64,000 bases of DNA, taken from Pseudobacillus wudalianchiensis (GTDB lineage: Bacteria; Bacillota; Bacilli; Bacillales; Domibacillaceae). The DNA is taken from contig NZ_MAYT01000032.1 of NCBI RefSeq assembly GCF_001685015.1, forward strand, positions 143,536-207,535, in the 5' to 3' direction. Under the pieces are notes generated by a model. The model did no database searches, was not told the origin of the DNA, and saw only the letters and a list, made by a program, of their open reading frames with translations. Shown in pieces: positions 25,956 through 34,577 of this stretch (position 1 is the stretch's first letter; the number at the start of each line of letters is the position of its first letter). A program made the translations under genes and the position numbers.

Positions 25956-26921
25956 TTATAGCTCTACTTTTAGACCGATTCCTTGCTCGACAGCTTTTTC
26001 ATAGATGACGGAAGCGGCAATTACATCAAACAAAGCCATGCCAGTTGATTTAAAGATGATTGGTTTCTCGGTGCTTAATGGAGGAGTTACTTTGCCTGTG
26101 ACGACACTCGAGAATGGAATCACTTGTGACTCTGTTAGCCAGCGGCTTTTCAATGGATCAATTACGTCTCCCGACTCTTGGATAGCATCAAGCGTATCAA
26201 TAAAAAGATGATCCGCTTTTTTGAAAAGTTCTTCAGGAAGCTCACGCATGTTTGACTGAAACGAACCAACACCGATCACTAGCTTGCCATTATATAAATC
26301 TGGATCATTTGGCAGAACGGGTGTATGAGCGGTAGTAGCAGTGACGATCACGTCAGCCCGGCTAATGATTTCATGAGGTTGATGTTTAATATGAATGTTG
26401 ACATGGGGTGAAATGTGAGATTTTATCTTTTCCGAAAAGGCTATGGCCTTTTCGGGTGTCCGATTAAACAAATAGATGTCTTGAATAGGGTATTCCAGGC
26501 ATATGGCTGCTAACTGGTAAAAGCCTTGTACACCGGTACCGATTAATCCGATAGAGCGGGCATCGTCTGGGGCTAAATAACGGGCAGCCAACCCTCCTAG
26601 GGCTCCTGTGCGGAGACCAGTTAAATAGGTGCCGTTTAGTAAAGCTTTTGTTGTACCGTTATTCCCGTCAGTTAGGATCATCATTCCTTGTGTAACAGGG
26701 GAGGAGCGATTATGCGGAAATACACTGACGATTTTAGTGCCGAATGATTGATTGGCATAGCAAGGCATGAGCAAAAGTGTATTTTCGTTATGAGACAGGT
26801 GTGTTCTGGCATCCATTTGAAACTGCTCCTTGTCATAAATCTCATAAGCTGTTTTCACTGCCTCCATGATGTCTGCCATGCTGGCAGCTTGCTGCATGTG
26901 TTTTTCGTTTAGTAGTAGCAA
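25956..26921 (-). CDS. Ornithine cyclodeaminase / mu-crystallin family protein
   Basis: NAD(P)-dependent enzyme of about 321 residues. Lys near residue 65 in SFGTKIVSVFP and the Rossmann motif GLIGTGVQGFYQ near 126-137 are family marks, with RTGALGGLAARYLAP before it. Members deaminate ornithine to proline or reduce pyrroline-2-carboxylate to L-proline. TTG 26921 is preferred: AAGGAG lies eight bases before it and the protein then begins LLLNEKHM, as usual in the family; GTG 26930 overlaps the ribosome binding site. Operon with an FAD oxidase, favouring the imine-reductase role. Confidence 0.85.
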   Translation of the reverse strand: MLLLNEKHMQQAASMADIMEAVKTAYEIYDKEQFQMDARTHLSHNENTLLLMPCYANQSFGTKIVSVFPHNRSSPVTQGMMILTDGNNGTTKALLNGTYLTGLRTGALGGLAARYLAPDDARSIGLIGTGVQGFYQLAAICLEYPIQDIYLFNRTPEKAIAFSEKIKSHISPHVNIHIKHQPHEIISRADVIVTATTAHTPVLPNDPDLYNGKLVIGVGSFQSNMRELPEELFKKADHLFIDTLDAIQESGDVIDPLKSRWLTESQVIPFSSVVTGKVTPPLSTEKPIIFKSTGMALFDVIAASVIYEKAVEQGIGLKVEL

Positions 26922-26950
26922 GAGATTCACTCCTTTATCCAGATGGTCAA

Positions 26951-28111
26951 TTACACAATAGCGTGCTCTAACACTAAATCATTTTCCGCAAATCTTTCTA
27001 CACGAAGCGGAGCTAAATCAAGCGTTTCATATGCCCCTTTGTAAATAAGTTCTGCCAATCCGAGTCCAACGCCGGGGGCCTGCTGCATACCATGCCCGCT
27101 AAATCCAAGAGCTACATAATAACCTTTCATATCAGGATGCTCCCCGATAATGGCATTTTGATCCTCAGTGTTAAAGTCATATAAGCCTGCCCAGCCGGTT
27201 TCGAGTTTGACGCTTTCGAAGTTTGGAACACGGTGGGCAAGAACAGGCCAAAGTTCTTCAAAATAAGATCGTTTCCAGGAAAAGTCAATTCCTGGTTTTA
27301 CATCTTCCGAATAGCCTGTAATGACACGGTCTCCTTCATGGCGGAAGTATACGCCGGTTGGATCAATCGTCAACGGCAGGGGTTTTTTTAGTGGAACGGC
27401 CGGATCAAATTGGAATATCTGTCTTTTTAAAGGGATGACTGGCAAGGAAAGTCCGATTTTCTCACTCAGTATCGCTCCCCAGGCTCCGGCACAATTAATG
27501 ACGATCGGTGCTTTGCATTCTTCTCCATCGAGTAAGCGAACCCCTGCGATTCGGCCGTTTTCTGTTAAAAAGGTATCCACTTCTTTGGAAACATAATCAA
27601 CACCAAGCTTTTGCGCATTTTTCTTATAGGTCTGCATGACGGAGTAAGCATCCAGATAACCATCTTCAGCGCAATAAAGCCCGCCTGCCAGATCCTTTAT
27701 TTGCAATTCCGGTATAATCGAATGAAGTTCGCTGGCAGAAAGCAATTGAGAAGGTACACCAAGCTCGTTTTGAAGCCGTCTTTGACTTTCAATGGCTGGA
27801 AGCATTTCTTTTTTGGCTAGAAATAAGTAGCCTCTTTGCTGGAAATCAATTTTTGCTGGTTCGCCATCTATCGCCATGTCTTTCGGAAAAGTCTGGTACT
27901 TCTGCAGGCTAAAACGGCTTAATTTGATGTTAATGGCTGTCGTAAATAGCTGCCGGATACCGCCTGCACTGCGGGGGGTAGAGGAAAACTCATAAATAGG
28001 GTCTTTTTCAAACACTTTGATGTCGCCTTCAAAACCAATGTTACGCAAAGAGTAAGCGGTACTCGAACCCATCACTCCGCCGCCTACAATAATAATATCT
28101 GCTTGATTCAT
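26951..28111 (-). CDS. FAD-dependent amino acid oxidase/dehydrogenase (DAO family)
   Basis: Flavoprotein of 386 residues. N-terminal FAD site DIIIVGGGVMGSSTAYSL (5-22), middle block CAEDGYLDAYSVMQ, C-terminal GFSGHGMQQAPGVGLGLAEL typical of sarcosine oxidase beta, D-amino acid dehydrogenase and proline-type dehydrogenases. Forms cyclic imines when acting on proline-like substrates. ATG 28111 has GGAGG at seven bases. First gene of a three-gene operon divergent from a CdaR-type regulator. Exact substrate is open: D-proline, hydroxyproline, sarcosine or pipecolate. Confidence 0.86.
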   Translation of the reverse strand: MNQADIIIVGGGVMGSSTAYSLRNIGFEGDIKVFEKDPIYEFSSTPRSAGGIRQLFTTAINIKLSRFSLQKYQTFPKDMAIDGEPAKIDFQQRGYLFLAKKEMLPAIESQRRLQNELGVPSQLLSASELHSIIPELQIKDLAGGLYCAEDGYLDAYSVMQTYKKNAQKLGVDYVSKEVDTFLTENGRIAGVRLLDGEECKAPIVINCAGAWGAILSEKIGLSLPVIPLKRQIFQFDPAVPLKKPLPLTIDPTGVYFRHEGDRVITGYSEDVKPGIDFSWKRSYFEELWPVLAHRVPNFESVKLETGWAGLYDFNTEDQNAIIGEHPDMKGYYVALGFSGHGMQQAPGVGLGLAELIYKGAYETLDLAPLRVERFAENDLVLEHAIV

Positions 28112-28153
28112 ATAAGAACCTCCTTTGTGCCAAACCAGCACTTTTTGAATTAT

Positions 28154-28246
28154 TTCTCATTATATTCAGTAAGCGCTTTCATACAATGTGCAAATTATAC
28201 AAAAATATGGTAAAATAACTAGGTGAATTAGTCTGAATATTGAGAA
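28154..28246. promoter_or_regulatory. Divergent promoter region with inverted CTGAATA-TGAGAA arms
   Basis: TTCTCATTATATTCAG (28154-28169) faces CTGAATATTGAGAA (28233-28246), an inverted pair with a two-base difference. It lies between the oxidase operon and the CdaR-type gene, as expected for the regulator's own binding sites. Confidence 0.55.
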
Positions 28247-28283
28247 TAATATGTTGAAGTGAAGTGACGACCGAGGTGAAGCA

Positions 28284-29486
28284 ATGAAATTTTTTGAACA
28301 AATTGCCCAATCAATTGTAGAAAAAGCATCAGCTGCCTTAGATGTTTCGATGAGTATTACGGATGCAAAAGGGACGATCATTGGCTGTAACAATGTGGAC
28401 AGGTTAGGTTCTTATCATGTTGTGACAGAAGAAGTAACCAAAGCTGGGCGATCTGTTATTTTTACGAAAGAAAATGTAGCAGGCAGGGAAAATGTATTGC
28501 CTGGTGTGGCTACACCCATACGCTTTCAGCAGCAAATTATTGGCGTACTAGGAATCATTGGGGAACCTGATGAAGTGGGGAAGTATGTAGAGTTTGTCAG
28601 GACTCATGTAGAGATGCTGCTCCAAGAGTCTTTTCGGACAGAAACGTTCTACCTTCAAATGAAAACAACAGAGCTGTTTATCCAGCATCTCATTCACTTT
28701 AAGGAATGGGACAATGAAGGAACACTTCAAAATTATTGTGAGATGTCAGGCTTTCATTTTGACCGGCCCCGCATGTGCATTTTGATTGATATAGAAGCAC
28801 TGCAAACAGCAAAAAGAGAGAAAAAAGCAGTAAGGATTTCACAATATGATTTGTTTCAGATTATTAGCAACTATCTCGAGGATCACGCTCAGGATATTAT
28901 TAGTCCGATTAACCCAGGGCAGTGGATTGTGCTAAAGTATATCGATCACTATGATCTGTCGAAAGCTAGACGTCAATGTGAACAAGCGCTGCGAGCTCTG
29001 AAGAAGTTTCTTCAAAACCAGAATGCTCCTAGTTATGTCTCGATCGCTTACGGAAAAAGCTATGAAGGCTTTGCAGGGGTTAGTCGATCGTATCAGCAAG
29101 CGTTACAAACATTATCAACGGGCAAGCAAAATAAAAAAAGTGCATCCGGAGTTTACGCTTTTGACGATTGGACTATTTTATTAAATGCACTCATCCAGGA
29201 AATCAAACCGGCCTTTGCTGAAACACTTGCTGATTATGTTGAAAAGCTCCTGTCTCATTCGAATGCACCAGTACTTGTTGAAAGTTTTCTTGTCTACTGT
29301 GAACAAGGCTTGAATGTTAGCAGAGCAGCCAGAAAGTTATTTGTTCATCGCAATACTCTCTTATACCGCCTGAACCAATTAAACGAAATTCTCTCTATCG
29401 ATACCCAATCTTTTGAACAAAGCATGCTTTTATACATGGCTCTCAAACAAAACAAGGCTATGAAACAACCCATGCAAGTGACATGA
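28284..29486 (+). CDS. CdaR/PucR-family regulator, second copy
   Basis: Regulator of 400 residues, clear paralogue of the protein at 15499-16710: diacid-recognition domain (FEQIAQSIVEKASAALD, ITDAKGTIIGCN, VLPGVATPIRF, GVLGIIGEPDEVGKYV), middle domain and PucR helix-turn-helix (VSRAARKLFVHRNTLLYRL). AGGTGAAGCA before ATG. It sits between the oxidase operon (divergent) and a GlcD-type oxidase (convergent), either of which could be the target. The domain family normally binds glycerate/glycolate-like acids, which favours glcD. Confidence 0.87.
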   Translation: MKFFEQIAQSIVEKASAALDVSMSITDAKGTIIGCNNVDRLGSYHVVTEEVTKAGRSVIFTKENVAGRENVLPGVATPIRFQQQIIGVLGIIGEPDEVGKYVEFVRTHVEMLLQESFRTETFYLQMKTTELFIQHLIHFKEWDNEGTLQNYCEMSGFHFDRPRMCILIDIEALQTAKREKKAVRISQYDLFQIISNYLEDHAQDIISPINPGQWIVLKYIDHYDLSKARRQCEQALRALKKFLQNQNAPSYVSIAYGKSYEGFAGVSRSYQQALQTLSTGKQNKKSASGVYAFDDWTILLNALIQEIKPAFAETLADYVEKLLSHSNAPVLVESFLVYCEQGLNVSRAARKLFVHRNTLLYRLNQLNEILSIDTQSFEQSMLLYMALKQNKAMKQPMQVT

Positions 29487-29487
29487 A

Positions 29488-29517
29488 AAAACTGTTCCGC
29501 GGCAGGCGAAACAGTTT
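29488..29517. terminator. Hairpin between convergent CdaR-type and glcD-like genes
   Basis: AAACTGTTCCGC/GCGAAACAGTTT imperfect stem, only short T tracts. Confidence 0.6.
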
Positions 29518-29523
29518 GTAAGG

Positions 29524-30906
29524 CTACAGTGCCATTTCTGTTTGGGCAGGGAGGAGCTTTCCGGGGTTTAAAATATTGTCAGGGTCAAGCAGACTCTTGA
29601 TGCTGGCCATTACAGCTAGTGCTTCTCCGTGCTCTTTTTGCTGGTATTTCATTTTACCAAGGCCGACGCCGTGCTCGCCTGTACAGGTCCCTCCAAGTGT
29701 TAAGGCAAACGTTACAATTTCTTCATTCAACGATTCTATCTTATGAAGTTGTTCCGGGTCCTGCGGATCAAATAAAGTAAGAGTATGAAAGTTTCCATCC
29801 CCAATGTGTCCGAGAACAGCGCCATCTAATCCGTGTGCTTTAATCCGTGTCCGTGCATAGTCGACCATTTCGGCGAGCTTGGATATGGGCACACATACGT
29901 CCGTGTTGATAGTATGCAATTTTGGATTGCTATGGCGGAAAGCGTAGGATAAGTCGTGACGGGCTTTCCAAAGCTGGGCTCTTTTCAAGCTATCCTTCTC
30001 GAATGTAAAGGATCGGCACTCCTGTTCTGCCAATAATTCTTGAACGAATTGGGCGTCTGCTTCATTTCCGGCATCATTGCCATGAAACTCAAGAAATAAA
30101 GACGGCTCTTCAGGAAAGCTGGTTCCGCTAAAAGCATTTACCTGAGCGATAGAGCGATCATCAACAAGCTCCATACGGGCGATTGGAATACCGGCTGTTA
30201 AAATAGAAACAGCGGCTTCTACACAGTGCTTTACAGTAGGAAAGCAAGCTCTAGCAGCCATGATAGATTCAGGGATGCCATGCAGCTTCAAAGTGATTTC
30301 AGTAAATAGTCCAAGTGTACCCTCCGAACCAGCAAATAAGCTATTTAAATGATAGCCAGAGGAAGATTTTTTGGCAAGTGAGCCGGTGTGAATAAGCCTG
30401 CCATCGGCGAGGACGACTTCTAGATCAAGAATTTGATCTTTCATTACGCCATACCGTACTGCTTGAGTACCGCTTGCATTCGTAGCTGTCATGCCTCCGA
30501 TTGTGGCATCGGCTCCAGGATCAACCGGAAAAAAGAGCCCATGCTTGTTCAGTTCCTGATTTAATTGCATTCTTGTAACACCGGGCTGCACCTTTACAAT
30601 CAAATCCTCCGGCCGCAGTTCAATAATTTGGTTCATTTGACTAAAATCGATAGAGATTCCGCGATGCACAGGAATAGCATGACCTTCAAGGCCGGAACCG
30701 ATGCCAAATGGGACGACTGGAATTTTATGCTCTTTGGCAAATAGAACCACCTTTTGCACGTCTTCTGAAGAGGCTGGAAAAACGACAACATCAGGCAGAA
30801 CAGGCTCAAAATGTGACTCGTCCTTACTGTGGTGCTCTAATATCGTTTCGTTTACTGTTACTTTTCCTTGACCAATTAAACTGGTTAGCTTTTCAACAAG
30901 GCTCAT
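29524..30906 (-). CDS. FAD-binding 2-hydroxy acid oxidase/dehydrogenase, GlcD type
   Basis: Flavoprotein of 460 residues of the glycolate oxidase GlcD / D-lactate dehydrogenase family. FAD_binding_4 domain at about 35-175 (VVPFGIGSGLEGHAIPV, DPGADATIGGMTATNASGT) and FAD-oxidase C domain with HIGDGNFHTL and CTGEHGVGLGKM, including histidines of the active site. The start at 30906 has GGTGG five bases before; the upstream in-frame extension is unlike the family. Oxidises glycolate, D-lactate or similar acids; without glcE/glcF genes it would work as a single subunit. Confidence 0.88.
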   Translation of the reverse strand: MSLVEKLTSLIGQGKVTVNETILEHHSKDESHFEPVLPDVVVFPASSEDVQKVVLFAKEHKIPVVPFGIGSGLEGHAIPVHRGISIDFSQMNQIIELRPEDLIVKVQPGVTRMQLNQELNKHGLFFPVDPGADATIGGMTATNASGTQAVRYGVMKDQILDLEVVLADGRLIHTGSLAKKSSSGYHLNSLFAGSEGTLGLFTEITLKLHGIPESIMAARACFPTVKHCVEAAVSILTAGIPIARMELVDDRSIAQVNAFSGTSFPEEPSLFLEFHGNDAGNEADAQFVQELLAEQECRSFTFEKDSLKRAQLWKARHDLSYAFRHSNPKLHTINTDVCVPISKLAEMVDYARTRIKAHGLDGAVLGHIGDGNFHTLTLFDPQDPEQLHKIESLNEEIVTFALTLGGTCTGEHGVGLGKMKYQQKEHGEALAVMASIKSLLDPDNILNPGKLLPAQTEMAL

Positions 30907-30975
30907 TTTTCCACCGCTTTCGTATAAAGAATTTTTAAAATATTCATTTATTGGAATGATAGCATATGAAATAAT

Positions 30976-30996
30976 GACTGTATACTGAATACTGTC
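30976..30996. promoter_or_regulatory. Inverted repeat upstream of glcD-like gene
   Basis: GACTGTAT / ATACTGTC arms around ACTGA; includes CTGAATA, also found in the candidate operators at 28154-28246. Confidence 0.45.
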
Positions 30997-31064
30997 TATA
31001 ATTCCCAAATGGTGGCTGTGTTGCTTCTGTTCATATACTCAAAGTTTTAGAGATGGCGGTTTAC

Positions 31065-31095
31065 AAAAAAATCGCCCGATTTAACGGACGATTTA
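31065..31095 (-). terminator. Terminator after the 60-residue coiled-coil gene
   Basis: Minus-strand AAATCGTCCG/CGGGCGATTT stem, loop TTAAAT, T run of seven. Confidence 0.88.
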
Positions 31096-31124
31096 TGAAA
31101 GGATAAACGATAGACAAATCGAAT

Positions 31125-31307
31125 TTATTCAGAAAGGGCAGCAAGCTTTTCATTGAGCTCCTGCAGCTCTTTTTCCATGCGTACTAGCTGTTCTTCAGCT
31201 TTTGTGACGCCATGCCCTGTAGATTCAAGCTTTTCAATATCTCCTTGGACACGGATATAGTCCATTTTTAATTCAGCGATTCTAGATTCGATTTCAGATT
31301 TCGTCAT
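31125..31307 (-). CDS. SE1832 family small coiled-coil protein
   Basis: Protein of 60 residues, all helical and charged, recalling the SE1832 family of Staphylococcus and Bacillus (IESRIAELKMDYIRVQGDIE, KLESTGHGVTKAEEQL). No known function. It has its own terminator and is divergent from the next gene. GGGGAAAAGTC stands before ATG on the minus strand. Confidence 0.82.
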   Translation of the reverse strand: MTKSEIESRIAELKMDYIRVQGDIEKLESTGHGVTKAEEQLVRMEKELQELNEKLAALSE

Positions 31308-31387
31308 GACTTTTCCCCTTTATCATTTTCTTATATATTAAGGGAGAGAAAGAGCCAATAGCAACTTTAAAAAAACGGAGGGTGACT

Positions 31388-32473
31388 ATGCTTGGATTAA
31401 ATATAAAGCTGCCCGTGTGGCAGGCACCGATGGCCGGAGTGTCGACGCCTGAGTTAACAGCGGCCGCTTCAAATGCTGGTGTGCTTGGCAATATTGGCGC
31501 CGGTTATTTATCAGGAGAACAAACAGAGGCATTTATCCAGCGTGTGAAACAGCTGACAAATGCAGCTTTTGGCATCAACTTGTTTGTTCCGGAACGCTCA
31601 GAAGCAAGCCAGGAAAGAGTGGAAACCACTCACCAGCTGCTTTCTCCGTACAGAGAGAAGCTCGGTATAAAAGAAAAGGCCAGTGACGTAACTTTTGGAC
31701 CTTCAACTTTTGACGAGCAGCTTGCTGTTGTGCTGCAAGAAAAAGTAAAAGTGTGTTCCTTTACCTTTGGATTGCCTCCACAGAAAGCATTGGAGCAATT
31801 AAAAGAGCGCGGAATCGTCACCGTTGGAACAGCTACAACAGTAGCCGAAGCTGTTGCTTATGAACAAGCAGGGGTAGATGCCATTGTCGTACAAGGAAGT
31901 GAAGCAGGCGGACACCGGGGCGCCTTTCAGCAGCCAGAAAGCATGATTGGATTGATGGCTTTGGTTCCTCAGGTCGTGCAAGAGGTGCAAATTCCTGTTG
32001 TGGCAGCAGGAGGAATCATGAATGGAAGAGGTGTAGCAGCTGCTCTCTGCCTTGGAGCTTCGGCTGCACAGCTTGGTACAGCATTTTTAGTAACAGAGGA
32101 AAGCGCTGCTCATCCGCTTCACAAAGAAGCGATTTTGTCCGCAGATGAAACGGATGCCGTATTTACAAGAGCCTTTTCAGGGAAGACAGCCCGTGGCATC
32201 TCCAACAGGTTTATTAAAGAAATGAAGGAACACGAGGAACAGTTTTTACCTTATCCGCTGCAAAATACGTTAACACAGGGGATCAGAAAGCAGGCGGGAA
32301 AACAAAACAATAAAGAATATATGTCCCTTTGGTCAGGTCAAGGAACAAGGCTCAGTAAACGACAAACTGTTCAGGGATTGGTTGAAAGGCTGAAGGAGGA
32401 AACGGACGCCGCTTTGCTGGCAGCTAACCAGACATTACAGAATATAAAGAGAAGCCGCTTAATGAAACCGTGA
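31388..32473 (+). CDS. NAD(P)H-dependent flavin oxidoreductase, nitronate monooxygenase family
   Basis: FMN enzyme of 361 residues with a TIM-barrel: N-terminal PVWQAPMAGVSTPELTAA (9-26), FMN/phosphate block VQGSEAGGHRGAFQ near 168-181 with the catalytic histidine, and AAGGIMNGRGVAAALCLGA near 207-225. Family members oxidise nitroalkanes such as propionate-3-nitronate; some Gram-positive members are FabK-like enoyl reductases, but those differ in length and context. ATG 31388 has GGAGG at six bases; GTG 31382 would overlap it. Confidence 0.88.
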   Translation: MLGLNIKLPVWQAPMAGVSTPELTAAASNAGVLGNIGAGYLSGEQTEAFIQRVKQLTNAAFGINLFVPERSEASQERVETTHQLLSPYREKLGIKEKASDVTFGPSTFDEQLAVVLQEKVKVCSFTFGLPPQKALEQLKERGIVTVGTATTVAEAVAYEQAGVDAIVVQGSEAGGHRGAFQQPESMIGLMALVPQVVQEVQIPVVAAGGIMNGRGVAAALCLGASAAQLGTAFLVTEESAAHPLHKEAILSADETDAVFTRAFSGKTARGISNRFIKEMKEHEEQFLPYPLQNTLTQGIRKQAGKQNNKEYMSLWSGQGTRLSKRQTVQGLVERLKEETDAALLAANQTLQNIKRSRLMKP

Positions 32474-32480
32474 TAAAATG

Positions 32481-32515
32481 AAAAAAGATCAGCCAGTCAA
32501 CGGCTGATCTTTTTT
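32481..32515. terminator. Terminator after nitronate monooxygenase
   Basis: AAAAAAGATCAGCC/GGCTGATCTTTTTT with loop AGTCAAC; symmetric A and T runs. Confidence 0.93.
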
Positions 32516-32521
32516 CATTAT

Positions 32522-32593
32522 GGATAAACGCTCGCCTCCTCCGCTGCTCAAGTCAAATTTCACACTTTGAAAGTAAGCGTTTTCAACAGGCCT
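32522..32593. repeat. Dispersed intergenic repeat, short copy D with inverted ends
   Basis: Left end AAACGCTCGCCTCCTCCGCT matches copy A (AAACGCTTGCTTCCTTCGTT); right end GTAAGCGTTTTCAACAGGCC matches the other strand of the same end. Both ends thus point inward, about 72 bp. Confidence 0.65.
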
Positions 32594-32649
32594 GGTGACA
32601 TACAAATTATTTTTGTCTGCGCCCCAGACGAGTCTTTTAAGTATATGAA

Positions 32650-32757
32650 TTAATAAAATTGTACAAAGTCGAAGGCTAGATTTAAGAAGAATAGGGAATG
32701 AACAGCGGCAAAGATTAATGCTTGCTTATTTAATTTTTTTGTGATTGCTGGATTCAT
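32650..32757 (-). CDS. Small hydrophobic protein, 35 residues
   Basis: Micro-protein with basic N-terminus (NPAITKKLNKQ) and one hydrophobic aromatic helix (ALIFAAVHSLFFLNLAF) ending DFVQFY; probably a single-pass membrane peptide. GGGGTGAT lies four bases before ATG 32757, and a near-consensus promoter (TTGAAA-17-TATAAT) stands 32 bases upstream. No family recognised. A longer frame to 32886 passes through the promoter and is rejected. Confidence 0.7.
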   Translation of the reverse strand: MNPAITKKLNKQALIFAAVHSLFFLNLAFDFVQFY

Positions 32758-32788
32758 AAATATCACCCCGTTAAAAGTTTGTAGGTTT

Positions 32789-32817
32789 ATTATATAACCA
32801 TTTTCACAAAATTTCAA
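32789..32817 (-). promoter_or_regulatory. Sigma-A promoter of the 35-residue protein gene
   Basis: Minus strand TTGAAA, 17-base spacer, TATAAT. Confidence 0.82.
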
Positions 32818-32945
32818 AACTTTTTTAACGAATTTGTCACATTTTTTTTGATTTGGGACTTGACTTATTTTTGATATGGAAAACATCTCCCTTTTTTACA
32901 AAAAGAAAGACAAAACCGAAGGGGAAAGAGCCCTTTGATTTTGCC

Positions 32946-34400
32946 TTATAAGATAGGGGACAGCAATCTTGAGATAGATTCTTTAAATTTAATGAAGGTT
33001 GTGCGGTTTTTATATAATTCAGGCGTTAGCTCAAAGCACAATTCCATATCTTTTTCAAATATCTTTGCTAGTTTCTGACCTGTTTCATGGTGGTAAATAA
33101 AAGCATTCACTTCAAAATTCAGGCGGAAGCTGCGCACGTCAATATTAGCGGTGCCGACAGAGCTTAGTTTTTTGTCCACAACAATAGTCTTAGCGTGAAT
33201 AAAGCCAGCATCGTAAATATAGGTTCTCGCACCGGCTTTAATCAGCTCGCCGATGTAGGAATAGGTAGCCCAGTAAACAAACGGATGATCCGGTTTATTA
33301 GGAATCATAATTCGTACATCCACTCCCGAAAGCGCAGCAATACGAAGAGCATCTAGAAGGCTGGCATCAGGAATGAAGTAAGGTGTTTGAATATAAACAG
33401 ACTCTCTTGCCGATGAAATCATTTTAATGTACCCATTTTTAATTTGTTCCCACTCTGAATCCGGTCCGCTCGTTACAATTTGCATCGATACATCATTATG
33501 AGAGGGGTTATGTGGAAAATAAGTATCAGAATAATGAAAATCATGACGCTGTGATGCTTGGTTCCAATCCAAAATAAACCGGGTTTGAATGGAATGAACA
33601 GCTGTTCCTTCGATCCGTAAATGAGTATCTCTCCAGTAGCCGAACTTTGGGTTAAGCCCGAGATACTCGTCGCCGATATTGAACCCGCCGACATAGCCGA
33701 TTTCACCATCAATAATAACAAGCTTGCGATGATTACGGTAATTGAGGCGCAGATTAATAAAAGGGATTTTAGAAGGAAAGAAGACTTCGACGATGCCGCC
33801 AGCTTCGATTAATTCTTTGAAGTGTTTTTTGTGTACACCACGTGAGCCCATTTCGTCATATAAAACTCTTACTTCTACACCTTGCTTCGCTTTTTCTGTT
33901 AACAGCCGGACAATTTCGGAACCGAGATGATCCACTCGGAAAATATAATATTGCAAATGAATATGCCGCTTTGCCTGCTTAATATCGTGAAGCAGAGAAT
34001 TGAACTTATCCTTGCCGTCGATGAAAATGTCTACATGATTATCCTCTGTTAGGACAGCATCATTATTACGCAGCAGCATATAGACTAAGTCTTCGTTTTC
34101 TTCCGTGTGAGGATTGCGAAAGTGGAACAATTGATTTTTAATGTCGTGCATTTGATTTTGGATTGCTGATTCAATGCCAATTTTTACTTTATCTTCCCAG
34201 TCGAATAAATGCCGTCTGCTTAAATTTTGACCAAAAATTAAATAGAGAATGAAACCGAGGATAGGGATGAAAAATAAGACCATCAGCCAAGCCCAGGTCG
34301 CGGCAGCATCACGTCTTTCCATAAAGATGACGATGATAGAAAAAGAAAAGTTCAAAAGCAAAAGAGCATAAGCGACCCAGCTCCACATGTGTAGTTCCAT
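32946..34400 (-). CDS. cls: Cardiolipin synthase
   Basis: Membrane enzyme of 484 residues joining two phosphatidylglycerol molecules to cardiolipin. Two N-terminal helices (about 5-24, 35-57) are followed by two phospholipase D domains with HKD motifs: HRKLVIIDGEIGYVGGFN and HAKTIVVDKKLSSVGTANID. Length and layout are those of bacterial ClsA-type enzymes. ATG 34400 has GGTGG five bases before; a start at 34421 would add seven residues. Single-gene unit. Confidence 0.93.
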   Translation of the reverse strand: MELHMWSWVAYALLLLNFSFSIIVIFMERRDAAATWAWLMVLFFIPILGFILYLIFGQNLSRRHLFDWEDKVKIGIESAIQNQMHDIKNQLFHFRNPHTEENEDLVYMLLRNNDAVLTEDNHVDIFIDGKDKFNSLLHDIKQAKRHIHLQYYIFRVDHLGSEIVRLLTEKAKQGVEVRVLYDEMGSRGVHKKHFKELIEAGGIVEVFFPSKIPFINLRLNYRNHRKLVIIDGEIGYVGGFNIGDEYLGLNPKFGYWRDTHLRIEGTAVHSIQTRFILDWNQASQRHDFHYSDTYFPHNPSHNDVSMQIVTSGPDSEWEQIKNGYIKMISSARESVYIQTPYFIPDASLLDALRIAALSGVDVRIMIPNKPDHPFVYWATYSYIGELIKAGARTYIYDAGFIHAKTIVVDKKLSSVGTANIDVRSFRLNFEVNAFIYHHETGQKLAKIFEKDMELCFELTPELYKNRTTFIKFKESISRLLSPIL

Positions 34401-34493
34401 GATTACCACCAGCTTTATCAATAGAATGAAAAGGAATAAACAGTTGCTTAAATCTATGTTAACAAGGAAAGCATATTATTTCTAGGAACTAAA

Positions 34494-34558
34494 ACTAACG
34501 AAGAGTATTAAAAACCTACTTGACACATAGGAATAGATGATATAGGCTATTCGTTAGT
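34494..34558. promoter_or_regulatory. Promoter of tcyP flanked by perfect inverted arms
   Basis: ACTAACGAA at 34494-34502 and TTCGTTAGT at 34550-34558 form a perfect 9-bp inverted pair around TTGACA (34520-34525) with a weak -10 (TAGGCT, 17 bases further). Possibly a two-site operator. Confidence 0.5.
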
Positions 34559-34577
34559 ATAAAGGAGGAAGGCATCT

